Shown here: piece by piece, positions 15,199-21,965 of the stretch
Numbering within the stretch: position 1 is the first letter of the stretch
Layout of the letters: every line of letters begins with the position of its first letter
From: Pseudomonadota bacterium
GTDB taxonomy: Bacteria > Pseudomonadota > Gammaproteobacteria > Xanthomonadales > Xanthomonadaceae
Reading direction: 5' to 3'
DNA length: 22,327 nt
Assembly: GCA_023423675.1 (NCBI GenBank)
Contig: JAFAFD010000070.1
Location: forward strand, 1-22,327
The notes under the pieces: generated by a model
The model's input: the letters and a program-made list of their open reading frames with translations, nothing else
What the model was told of the DNA's origin: nothing
The model's database searches: none
Translations under genes and position numbers: made by a program

Positions 15199-16110
15199 AT
15201 GCTGGAACGAATCCACCTGAGCATCGTGCAGCAGGTCGAACTGCAGGGTTCGCTGACCGCTGCCGCCGGCGTGCTCAACCTGACCCAGTCGGCGCTGAGC
15301 CACAGCATGAAGAAGCTGGAACAGCAGCTGGGCACCGACGTCTGGCTGCGCGAGGGCCGCAGCCTGCGGCTGACCCAGGCCGGCCAGTACCTGCTGGCGG
15401 TGGCCAACCGGGTGCTGCCGCAGCTGGACCTGGCCGAAGAGCGGCTGGGCCAGTTCGCCCAGGGCGAGCGCGGCTCGCTGCGCATCGGCATGGAGTGCCA
15501 CCCCTGCTACCAGTGGCTGCTGAAGATCGTCTCGCCCTACTTGGCCTCCTGGCCGGACGTGGATGTGGACGTGAAGCAGAAATTCCAGTTCGGCGGCATC
15601 GGTGCGCTGTTCGGCTACGAGATCGACCTGCTGGTGACACCGGACCCACTGCTGAAGCCGGGCCTGACGTTCGTGCCCGTTTTCGACTACGAGCAGGTGC
15701 TGGTGGTGGCCAGGAACCACCCGCTGGCCAAGGTGGAGTACGTGAAGCCGCGGCAGCTGACCCAGGAAGTGCTGATCAGCTACCCGGTGCCGTTCGAGCG
15801 CCTGGACATCTACAACCAGTTCCTGCTGCCGGCCGGGGTCACCCCGCGCCGCCACAAGGCCATCGAAACCACCGACATCATGATGCAGATGGTGGCCAGC
15901 GGCCGCGGCGTGGCCGCCATGCCGCGCTGGCTGGTGGAGGAGTACGCGGCCCGCATGGACGTGGTGCCGGTGCGGCTGGGGGCCAAGGGCATTCCCAAGC
16001 AGATCTACCTGGGTGCGCGCGAGGCCGACACCGCCATCGATTACCTGCAGGCCTTCGTCGAACTGGCGCGGGGCAGCTCGATCGCCGGCGCGCCGCGCGG
16101 GGCCAAGTGA
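15199..16110 (+). CDS. metR: MetR-like LysR-family transcriptional regulator (303 aa)
   Basis: ATG 15199 (MLERIHLSIVQQVE) fits the usual MetR start; GTG 15184 would add five residues. The N-terminal winged helix contains SLTAAAGVLNLTQSALSHSM (residues about 17-36). The effector domain has the MetR motif MECHPCYQWL (about 96-105), where MetR binds homocysteine, and IETTDIMMQMVASGRGVAAM (about 226-245). MetR activates methionine genes when homocysteine accumulates and represses itself. Here it is divergent from msuE-mesX-mesD over a shared inverted repeat, so it most likely controls both units. The stop TGA overlaps the ATG of the next gene (TGATG), which implies translational coupling. Confidence 0.9.
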   Translation: MLERIHLSIVQQVELQGSLTAAAGVLNLTQSALSHSMKKLEQQLGTDVWLREGRSLRLTQAGQYLLAVANRVLPQLDLAEERLGQFAQGERGSLRIGMECHPCYQWLLKIVSPYLASWPDVDVDVKQKFQFGGIGALFGYEIDLLVTPDPLLKPGLTFVPVFDYEQVLVVARNHPLAKVEYVKPRQLTQEVLISYPVPFERLDIYNQFLLPAGVTPRRHKAIETTDIMMQMVASGRGVAAMPRWLVEEYAARMDVVPVRLGAKGIPKQIYLGAREADTAIDYLQAFVELARGSSIAGAPRGAK

Positions 16111-16979
16111 TGCCTGCAGGAACCGTGCAGGGCGCACGCGCCTTCATCGATGCCTGTTCGCTGGAAGTCAGTGCGAAAGCCATGCCCGCGCTGCGCGCCG
16201 AGGCAGGCCGCATCGCCCCGGGAACCACGATCTCGATCCCCTATCTCACCAGCGAAGACGACGAGGCGCGGCTGGCCGCGGCACGCACCGTGCGCGAACT
16301 GGGGCTGCAGCCGATGCCGCACCTGTCCGCACGGCGCATCGGTTCGCAGGCGGCGCTGGAGCACTTCATCACCCGCGCGGTGGGCGAGGCCGGTGTCGAG
16401 CAGTGCCTGCTGATCGCCGGTGACCTGGCCACGCCTGCCGGTCCGTTCGCAGACAGTACGGCGATCATCGAGACGGGCCTGCTGGAACGTGCGGGCATCA
16501 AGGTCGTTGCCGTGGGCGGGCACCCCGAGGGCCATCCGGTGATGGACGCTGCCGGGCGCTGGCAGGCACTGGAACGCAAATGCCAGGCCATCGAAGCGCG
16601 CGGCATGGCGCCGAAGATCATTACCCAGTTCGCCTTCGATGCCGACCTCGTGCTGGCCTGGCTGGATGCGCTGCGTGCGCGCGGCATCGGCCACCCGGTG
16701 CTGGTGGGCGTGCCCGGGCCGGCCAGCGTCACCCGGCTGCTGCGCTATGCGGCGATGTGTGGCGTGGGTGCCAGCGCCTCGATGCTGGCGCGGTACGGCA
16801 TCTCGATCGGCCGGCTGCTGGGCACCGCCGGGCCGGATGTGTTCGTGGATCGCCTGGTGAGTGGACTGACCGAAGCGCACGGCCAGGTCAGCCCGCACCT
16901 GTTCCCGTTCGGTGGCATCGCGCCGTCGCTGGACTGGGTGGCGCAGTACCGGCTGCGCGCGGGTTCGCAGCAGCGCTGA
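16110..16979 (+). CDS. Methylenetetrahydrofolate reductase-like protein (289 aa)
   Basis: The start ATG overlaps the metR stop by one base (TGATG). The MTHFR barrel is indicated by TISIPYLTSEDDEARLAAAR, the conserved CLLIAGDLATPAGPFADS (the 'R/AGD' flavin-binding region, about residues 96-113), VAVGGHPEGHP (about 131-141, the family's 'YPEGHP' motif) and KIITQFAFDADLVLAWLDAL (about 163-182, the 'TQ-F' motif). MTHFR reduces methylene-tetrahydrofolate to the methyl form with FAD. The first strand (usual SFEFFPPK) is replaced by ARAFIDACSLEVSAKAMPAL, so this is a divergent paralogue, not the housekeeping metF. It is coupled to metR in a methionine locus; its real substrate is uncertain because mesD-type synthases do not need methyl-tetrahydrofolate. 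Confidence 0.8.
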   Translation: MPAGTVQGARAFIDACSLEVSAKAMPALRAEAGRIAPGTTISIPYLTSEDDEARLAAARTVRELGLQPMPHLSARRIGSQAALEHFITRAVGEAGVEQCLLIAGDLATPAGPFADSTAIIETGLLERAGIKVVAVGGHPEGHPVMDAAGRWQALERKCQAIEARGMAPKIITQFAFDADLVLAWLDALRARGIGHPVLVGVPGPASVTRLLRYAAMCGVGASASMLARYGISIGRLLGTAGPDVFVDRLVSGLTEAHGQVSPHLFPFGGIAPSLDWVAQYRLRAGSQQR

Positions 16980-17019
16980 AACCGCGCAGGCGCAGAACAA
17001 GGCGGACCCGATCGGCCGC

Positions 17020-17033
17020 CCCGGCAAGCCGGG
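17020..17033. terminator. Short hairpin between convergent genes
   Basis: CCCGGC and GCCGGG (17020-17025 and 17028-17033) form a perfect stem in the 66-bp gap between the convergent MTHFR-like and L,D-transpeptidase-like genes. The loop is only two bases unless the inner pair opens. No T-tract follows on either strand, so termination here is only possible, not shown. Confidence 0.3.
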
Positions 17034-17045
17034 AGAAATCGCGCC

Positions 17046-17813
17046 TCACTTGCTTGCCGAGCGCGAACCCTTCTCGTCGCTGTGTTCGGCACGGCTCTGC
17101 GCGAACGCGGGGAAAGTCTTCTCCAGCGAATCCTTGTCCGGCAGCACGTAGAACACGCCGCCCTTCTGGAACGTGGACTGGACGACCTGCTCGTAGAAAT
17201 CGGGGCTGACGTTGATGCAGCCGTGGGTGACGCGGTTGTCATCCGGGGTCGGCGTTGCCAGGCGTTCGGCGCGCTTTTCCTTCGGCGTACCCGGCGGCAG
17301 CGGGTGCATCGAGACTGCCGAATCGTAGTCCACCCACAACACGCGGCCGGCGTCGTCGGACGGGCCGTAGCCACCAATGAAGCGGCCGGCGGGGGTCGTG
17401 CGGTCGTGGCCGGGAATCGCGCTCAGCGCGACCTTGGCAACGTTCGGTGCGGAATGATCGCCCTTGGCCGAGCCAAACAGCGCCGGTGCCGCGCCACGCA
17501 GCTTGCCGTCACTGCCGAAGATCAGCACCTGTGCGGCGGCCTTGTCCATGATCGCGAACGGATAGCCTTCGCTGTCCTTGCTGGCGACCACCCAACCTGC
17601 GAGTTCGATCACCGTCTCGGACACTTCCTGTCCTTCCGGCAGTTCATCGACGGCAGCGGTGGGTTGCGTAGCGGCATCCTTGGCGCCCTTGGCGCTGGCC
17701 ACGCCGGTACCGGCCAGTGCCAGCGCAAGGGTCAGCGCGACGCAGGCGGTGCGGATTGCGGGGGATGAGTGCGTACGAATGGCACGGTTCCTCGAGTAAA
17801 TACGGTGACTCAA
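17046..17813 (-). CDS. L,D-transpeptidase-like cell-wall enzyme (YkuD fold, about 255 aa)
   Basis: The catalytic motif THGCINV (His197, Cys199 counted from the TTG start) matches the L,D-transpeptidase 'S/T-HGC-x-N/R' site. Upstream VDYDSAVSMHPLP supplies the second conserved histidine, and the GRFIGGYGPSD loop also fits the YkuD fold. A signal peptide (RTACVALTLALALAGTGVAS) exports it to the periplasm, where such enzymes form 3-3 cross-links or attach lipoproteins to peptidoglycan. The start is unusual: no ATG or GTG exists in frame before the signal peptide. TTG at 17813 is the earliest common start and directly abuts a 12-bp hairpin. An ATT at about 17780 has GAGG upstream but would be exceptional. 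The upstream gene encodes an Lpp-like lipoprotein. Confidence 0.8.
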   Translation of the reverse strand: MSHRIYSRNRAIRTHSSPAIRTACVALTLALALAGTGVASAKGAKDAATQPTAAVDELPEGQEVSETVIELAGWVVASKDSEGYPFAIMDKAAAQVLIFGSDGKLRGAAPALFGSAKGDHSAPNVAKVALSAIPGHDRTTPAGRFIGGYGPSDDAGRVLWVDYDSAVSMHPLPPGTPKEKRAERLATPTPDDNRVTHGCINVSPDFYEQVVQSTFQKGGVFYVLPDKDSLEKTFPAFAQSRAEHSDEKGSRSASK

Positions 17814-17847
17814 GGGAACCAGTGGCCGGGGGAGACCACTGGTTCCC
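17814..17847. terminator. Perfect 12-bp hairpin between the lipoprotein and L,D-transpeptidase genes
   Basis: GGGAACCAGTGG (17814-17825) pairs perfectly with CCACTGGTTCCC (17836-17847) around a ten-base loop. On the minus strand it comes 8 bp after the lipoprotein stop and ends directly at the TTG that starts the next gene. A run of T is lacking (TTGAG follows), so it may be an attenuating or mRNA-stabilising stem rather than a full terminator. It may also mask translation initiation of the downstream gene. Confidence 0.6.
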
Positions 17848-17855
17848 GATTCAGC

Positions 17856-18122
17856 TTAGCCGCGCGGGGTACGGCGGGGGGCCGATTCGAGCTGCTGGAC
17901 GCGACCTTCGATCTGGTCGAGACGCTGGTTGGCCTGCTGTGCGGACTGGTTGGCGGACTCGGCGCTCTGCGCCGCGCCCTGGACCTTCACGTCAAGCGCG
18001 TCGAGACGCGTGTTGACCTTCGCGAAGTCTTCTTTGTAGCTGGCGCACGCGCCGAGGCTGAGGGCAAGGATTGCCACGCCGAGGGGACGAGCGATCTTCA
18101 GGTGCTGCGTGGAAAGGGTCAT
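17856..18122 (-). CDS. Lpp/OprI-like outer-membrane lipoprotein (88 aa)
   Basis: ATG 18122 has GGAGGG six bases upstream, a strong site suited to high expression. Residues 1-25 are a lipoprotein signal with lipobox LGAC (Cys26). The mature chain is a helical coiled coil with heptads of hydrophobic and Gln/Ala residues (VNTRLDALDVKVQGAAQSAE then SANQSAQQANQRLDQIEGRV), as in the murein lipoproteins Lpp and OprI. It should form a trimer tethered to the outer membrane. The C-terminus is RRTPRG, not the terminal Lys that L,D-transpeptidases join to peptidoglycan in E. coli, so covalent linkage would need another residue. A possible -10 box (TATATT on the minus strand, 18158-18153) lies about 30 bases upstream of the start. 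Confidence 0.85.
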   Translation of the reverse strand: MTLSTQHLKIARPLGVAILALSLGACASYKEDFAKVNTRLDALDVKVQGAAQSAESANQSAQQANQRLDQIEGRVQQLESAPRRTPRG

Positions 18123-18427
18123 TGCATTCCCTCCTTCGTCTGGGGAGTCTGGAATATAGCGGGCTTTTTGTTAGTTCCATGAATGCCTTTTCAGCTGCAG
18201 TTTGCGGACGTGCAGACACTGTGAAGAACGCGCAGTCATGTTAGATTTGCCGCGAATTCAGCTGTCTGAGCCGGGCATGTGCTAGCCGCTTCCACCCCTG
18301 AATGAGCGCAGTGTTCGTTGTGCGGTGTCAGTGCATCGCGCGGATGCATCACGCCGTGCGCGCAGAAACGTGATCGTGCATTTGTGGCGGGCGGAGGCCG
18401 CTGATAGCCTGATTCGCTGATGATCGA
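18123..18427. other. Intergenic region upstream of the lipoprotein gene
   Basis: No gene is seen. The right-hand part holds the 3' end region of the 18428-18949 gene, where CGCTGAT (18415-18421) and ATCAGCG (18427-18433) form a seven-pair hairpin that includes that gene's stop codon. The left-hand part holds the lipoprotein promoter and leader. The middle is comparatively AT-rich (CATGTTAGATTTGCCGCGAA) and could carry regulatory sites. None was identified. Confidence 0.5.
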
Positions 18428-18949
18428 TCAGCGGGGCGGTGGCATGGCCGGGCAGGAGACGGTGGCTTCAAGCCGGTACTCGCCGGGGAAATCCGCAGGC
18501 AGCGGCTGGCCTGCAAGATGGTCCTGCACGGGTTCGATGGCGCCCTTTTTTCCAGCACCGCCCTTCGCTTCGAAGTCATCGCTGACGATGATGACCGACT
18601 GGTCACCGGGCACCAGCTCAAGCACCGTCGCATCGTTCGATACAGCGGCCAGGTAATAGTCGCCTACGCTCAGTTTCGGATTGCAGCAGCCGATCGAATA
18701 GGTGACGCCGGATGCCTTCGGCATGCCACCCTTGAGCGTGCGGACCACGTTGATGCGGCCGCTCAAGGTGCTGTACCACGGCTCCCCGTCGGCGACCTCG
18801 AGCGACATGAGCCGGAACACGTAGACGTGGCTGGCGCGGTCCAGGTTCTGCACGAACGTGGGTGCATCCGGCTGCGGGCAGGCGAAGGCCACCATGGGTG
18901 ATGCGGCCAGCGAAAGCAGAAGTGCCAACGTGGTCGTGCTGGTCTTCAT
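18428..18949 (-). CDS. Secreted hypothetical protein (173 aa)
   Basis: A signal peptide is clear (TTTLALLLSLAASPMVAFA, cleaved before CPQPDAP). The mature protein has SHVYVFRLMSLEVADG, INVVRTLKGG and YSIGCCNPKLSVGDYYLAAV. This order loosely resembles the bacterial TIMP/netrin-like modules, in which a beta-barrel strand 'V-LKG' is followed by a Cys pair and 'G-x-x-YL'. That similarity is by eye only. Cys at 24, 88, 89 and 166 (approximately) could form disulfides in the periplasm. The ATG overlaps the stop of the preceding gene (ATGA), so it is translated together with the Tdi1-like protein. Function is unknown. Confidence 0.7.
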   Translation of the reverse strand: MKTSTTTLALLLSLAASPMVAFACPQPDAPTFVQNLDRASHVYVFRLMSLEVADGEPWYSTLSGRINVVRTLKGGMPKASGVTYSIGCCNPKLSVGDYYLAAVSNDATVLELVPGDQSVIIVSDDFEAKGGAGKKGAIEPVQDHLAGQPLPADFPGEYRLEATVSCPAMPPPR

Positions 18950-19419
18950 TCGACCACGCTCAGCTTCACCTGGGCACCTTCGGGCAGCCCATCGATCTGT
19001 TGCGCCATGCTGCCCGACGCGCCGATCAGTTCGGCCAGTGGCACCGTGGCGAGATTGCCGCCGCCGTACTCACCGCCCAGCGCGCCGGGAATCTTCAGGC
19101 AATACGCATGGCCGGGCTGCAGCGTGCCGAGGCGCTCTTCCGCCTGCTGCAGCAGCGCGGCCATGTACCAGTCCTGCAGGAAATCCTGATCGCGCGCGAG
19201 TGCATCGAGTTCGGCGCGCGACCGGGCGATGACCGTGCAGTAGAGATCTTCCGGGCACAGCCGCCAGTAGCAGCCGCCGTGGTCCTCGATCATCAGGTTG
19301 CCGAACGGGTTGTCGCCGACGATCTGCGCCGGCGCGATGCCGGTCCAGCCCCAGGCATCGGTGACGAGGGTGATCAGATCCGTGGACGTTGGAGCGCGCT
19401 CGCTGGTTCCAGTGGTCAT
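18946..19419 (-). CDS. Tdi1/DUF1851-type immunity-like protein (157 aa)
   Basis: The pattern GNLMIEDHGGCYWRLCPEDL, then a helix (LQDWYMAALLQQAEERLG) and the segment AYCLKIPGALGGEYGGGNLA with VPLAELIGASGSMAQQIDGL, matches the C-terminal domain of Tdi1, the immunity protein for a type VI secretion DNase effector (also called DUF1851). No effector or VgrG gene is in the window, so it would be an orphan immunity protein or a relative with another role. It is cytoplasmic by sequence. Its downstream partner, a secreted protein, overlaps by four bases, which is an odd combination for an immunity gene. The start has no strong ribosome-binding site. Confidence 0.7.
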   Translation of the reverse strand: MTTGTSERAPTSTDLITLVTDAWGWTGIAPAQIVGDNPFGNLMIEDHGGCYWRLCPEDLYCTVIARSRAELDALARDQDFLQDWYMAALLQQAEERLGTLQPGHAYCLKIPGALGGEYGGGNLATVPLAELIGASGSMAQQIDGLPEGAQVKLSVVE

Positions 19420-19466
19420 TCTAGCGACGCGCCGCCCCGTGGACGAAGCACGCCGGGAGGTGGCCG

Positions 19467-19706
19467 ATGAACAAACGCGCCTGCCTACGCCCTCGGCGGA
19501 AAGGCCTGCACGCCACGTTTGCTATCATGCGCGCCGATGGCCGCCCGCCAGATGCCGATCGTGCGCCCGCGCGCGTTCCTTCTTCGAAAGAGGACGCATC
19601 TGCGGCCAGTCGCAGCGAAACCTTGCCCGGCAAGGCCCCTGCCAGCTGGGCCCCCGTACAGATCGAACAAGGAAAGCCGGCCGCTGCCCGCGGCCGTAAT
19701 ACATGA
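19467..19706 (+). CDS. Candidate small protein or leader peptide before the MFS gene (79 aa)
   Basis: ATG 19467 has GGGAGG six bases upstream, the best ribosome-binding site in this neighbourhood, and its TGA overlaps the ATG of the MFS gene (ATGA). The transporter itself has no Shine-Dalgarno sequence; instead a GC-rich inverted repeat (CGGCCGC and GCGGCCG) precedes it, so coupled translation would explain its expression. The product is basic and Arg-rich at the front and low-complexity afterwards (Ala, Pro, Ser), with no domain, so it may act only as a translated leader. A TATCAT at 19523-19528 could be a promoter -10 box giving a shorter product from ATG 19527. Confidence 0.4.
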   Translation: MNKRACLRPRRKGLHATFAIMRADGRPPDADRAPARVPSSKEDASAASRSETLPGKAPASWAPVQIEQGKPAAARGRNT

Positions 19707-20899
19707 ATTCACCTGCAACTTCGCGTCCCGGGTTGATCCCGGTGCTGGCCCTCCTGCTGGTCGGCCTCAACCTGCGCCCCGTGCTGGCCGTGGTCAGCCT
19801 GCTCACCGATTCCATCCGTGCCAGCAATGGCATGAGCTTCGAACAGGTCGGCTGGCTCACCAGCCTGCCGATGATGGCCATGGGCCTGATCGCCATGGCC
19901 GGCGGCCTGGTCTATCGCATGGGCTATCGGCGCGGCGTGGCCATCGGCCTGGCCCTCACGGCCGCCTCGGCGCTGGCCAAGCTGGCCTCGCATGAACCGC
20001 TGTGGCTGATGGGTTCCAGCGTGGCCGCGGGCCTGGGCATCGGCATCGTGCAGTCGCTCATCCCCGGCTACATCAAGACCCGCTTCCCGCACCGCGTCGA
20101 CCTGCTGATGGGCCTGTACGTGAGCATGATCATGGGTGGCGCGGCACTGGCGGCGGCCAGCGCATCGGCCCTGCTGCACTGGCTGGACTGGCAGGGCACG
20201 ATGGCGTTCTGGGCGGTGCTGGCCATCGCCGGCATCGCGCTGTGGCTGCCCAACAGCGGCCACGCCGATGCGCCGTCCACCGGCAGCTCCGCCAAGGCAG
20301 CCACGTCCTCCGCATTCCGTCCCTGGCAGCACGGGCGCACCTGGTTGCTGGTCGCGCTGTTCTGCGTGTCCAGCAGCTGCTACACGCTGTGCCTGGCGTG
20401 GATCGCGCCGTACATGATGGAAGCGGGCGTGCGCGCCAACGAGGCCGGCTTCATGCTGGCCGCATTGAGCCTGTCCGAGGTGGCCGGTGGCTTCCTCGTC
20501 TCCTGGCTGGCCCCGCGCTTCCGTGACCGCCGCGTGCTGCTGGCGCTGTTCCTGGCGGCCACCGCGCTGACCTACGTGCTGATCGGCGTGGCGCCGATGT
20601 ATGCCCCGTGGCTGATGATGTGCCTGCTCGGCCTGTCGATCGGCGGTCTGTTCCCGATGACCCTGATCCTGGTGATGGACCACTGCAGCCAGCCAGCCAA
20701 GGCGGGCATCCTGGTGTCCTTCGTGCAGGGCGTGGGCTATCTGGTCGGCGGCATCCTGCCGTTCGTGGCCGGTTCGATCCGCGACACCGTGGGTGACCTC
20801 AGTGTCGCGTGGGTGGCGATGGCCTGCGTGACCGCTGCAGCACTGGTGCTGGCGGCAAGGGCAACGCCGGCCAGCGCCGCGCGCTTCGACGCGCGCTGA
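19703..20899 (+). CDS. CynX/NimT-family MFS transporter (398 aa)
   Basis: Twelve hydrophobic helices are visible along the chain. The opening VLALLLVGLNLRPVLAVVSL followed by QVGWLTSLPMMAMGLIAMAG is characteristic of the CynX/NimT branch of the major facilitator superfamily. That branch includes the cyanate transporter-like CynX and the nitroimidazole-resistance protein NimT. The usual loop between helices 6 and 7 lies at about residues 185-210 and is rich in Ser and Ala. The second half has RDRRVLLALFLAATALTYVL and GILVSFVQGVGYLVGGILPF. It should be an inner-membrane exporter or importer of a small anion or drug. There is no cyanase or other enzyme gene alongside to give the substrate. Confidence 0.88.
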   Translation: MNSPATSRPGLIPVLALLLVGLNLRPVLAVVSLLTDSIRASNGMSFEQVGWLTSLPMMAMGLIAMAGGLVYRMGYRRGVAIGLALTAASALAKLASHEPLWLMGSSVAAGLGIGIVQSLIPGYIKTRFPHRVDLLMGLYVSMIMGGAALAAASASALLHWLDWQGTMAFWAVLAIAGIALWLPNSGHADAPSTGSSAKAATSSAFRPWQHGRTWLLVALFCVSSSCYTLCLAWIAPYMMEAGVRANEAGFMLAALSLSEVAGGFLVSWLAPRFRDRRVLLALFLAATALTYVLIGVAPMYAPWLMMCLLGLSIGGLFPMTLILVMDHCSQPAKAGILVSFVQGVGYLVGGILPFVAGSIRDTVGDLSVAWVAMACVTAAALVLAARATPASAARFDAR

Positions 20900-20956
20900 T
20901 CGTGCATGATGCAGCGGCGTGGCGTCTGGCCACGCGCTGCCAGGGAAGGTGAATCA

Positions 20957-21526
20957 ATGGATGGGATACCGGCGCGACAGATCCGCGCGCAGTATGACGA
21001 CCGCGTGATCCGCGTGTACCAGGCCTACTCCGATGCCATCGCCGACAGTGCGCTGGAGCGGCAGACCTTTGTCGCGCCGCCGTTCAAGATGGAGCGGATG
21101 ACGTGGATCAAGCCGTCCTTCCTCTGGATGATGTATCGCGCAGGATGGGGCGAAAAAGAGGAAGGCCAGAAGCGGATCCTGGCAATCGACATCCGTCGCG
21201 AAGGCTTCGAGTGGGCGCTGACCCATGGCTGCGACAGCCGTGCCGAGCCCGGGATGGATGCGGCGGTGTGGGAGCAGCTCAAGGCTCGTTCCCCGGTGCG
21301 CATCCAGTGGGATCCCGAGCGCGATCTGCTGCTGCGGCCGTTGCCCCACCGCGCGATCCAGATAGGTCTGGGCAGGGAAGCGGTGCGTGCCTATGTCGAT
21401 GAATGGATTCAAGGCATCACCGATGTGACGGCGCAGGCACACGCCATCCATGCGCTGGTGAAGGCCGGAAGGATGGAGGACGCGCAGTCTGCGCTCCCTC
21501 GCGAGCGGGCCTATCCTTGGGGTTAG
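20957..21526 (+). CDS. DUF4291 domain protein (189 aa)
   Basis: ATG 20957 follows GGAAGGTGA, which fixes the start; an earlier in-frame ATG lacks such a site. The sequence has the DUF4291 hallmarks: RQIRAQYDDRVIRVYQAYSD, FVAPPFKMERMTWIKPSFLW, MMYRAGWGEKEEGQKRILAI and VRIQWDPERDLLLRPLPHRA followed by IQIGL. These proteins occur across bacteria and fungi and have no established biochemical role. The conserved Arg, Lys and Trp residues suggest binding of a nucleic acid or nucleotide, which is inference. It has no signal or membrane segments. It stands 57 bp after the MFS gene on the same strand and could be co-transcribed. Confidence 0.9.
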   Translation: MDGIPARQIRAQYDDRVIRVYQAYSDAIADSALERQTFVAPPFKMERMTWIKPSFLWMMYRAGWGEKEEGQKRILAIDIRREGFEWALTHGCDSRAEPGMDAAVWEQLKARSPVRIQWDPERDLLLRPLPHRAIQIGLGREAVRAYVDEWIQGITDVTAQAHAIHALVKAGRMEDAQSALPRERAYPWG

Positions 21527-21536
21527 GCCCCGCCGG

Positions 21537-21965
21537 TCAGCCTTCGTAGAAGTAACGGCGACGATCGCGCGACCACTGTTCGATATCCGCCTGTGAATCC
21601 TCGGCCAGGCACTCTTCGATGTAGTCAGCGGCTTCGTCGGCGCCTTGCAGCTGCAGGTACTCGATGGTCTGCCCGACACCGGCGCCCACCATGTTCTCGA
21701 CATCGAAGCCGCAGCCCGTATCCATGTTCAGATGCTTGGCGGCCCACATCGGCTCGACGTCACGCAGGTCTGCCACATGGAACAGCAGATACGCGCACCA
21801 GTAGAGGTTCTCGAAGTACGGCTGGTCGCCTTCGCTCTGCCTGTACTCCATCTCCCGGCGGAAGATCTCCTGCAGGAGTGGCTGATGCTGCTTCGCATCC
21901 TCCGGGAGGATGTTGCGAAGTGCCTGTTCCCGCGCGGAAGGAGAGCCGATATCAGCGTCTTTCAT
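21537..21965 (-). CDS. Conserved-looking acidic hypothetical protein (142 aa)
   Basis: I chose ATG 21965 (MKDADIGSPSAREQALRNIL) because the upstream extension reads through the control region of the right-hand gene. Residues about 47-66 (YFENLYWCAYLLFHVADLRD) and 72-93 (MWAAKHLNMDTGCGFDVENM) then VGAGVGQTIEYLQ form a helical pattern. I have the impression this pattern occurs in small immunity-like proteins, but I cannot name the family. The end is strongly acidic then basic (YIEECLAEDSQADIEQWSRD then RRRYFYEG). It is cytoplasmic, with no catalytic motif seen. It converges with the DUF4291 gene, with 10 bp between the two stops. Confidence 0.7.
   Translation of the reverse strand: MKDADIGSPSAREQALRNILPEDAKQHQPLLQEIFRREMEYRQSEGDQPYFENLYWCAYLLFHVADLRDVEPMWAAKHLNMDTGCGFDVENMVGAGVGQTIEYLQLQGADEAADYIEECLAEDSQADIEQWSRDRRRYFYEG

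Noticed and set aside
15133..16137. Minus-strand open frame opposite metR and plus-strand extension of the MTHFR-like frame back to 15159
   Set aside because: The first is antisense with His/Gln/Arg-rich composition. The second is the unread upstream part of the MTHFR-like frame inside metR, and the real start is the ATG overlapping the metR stop.
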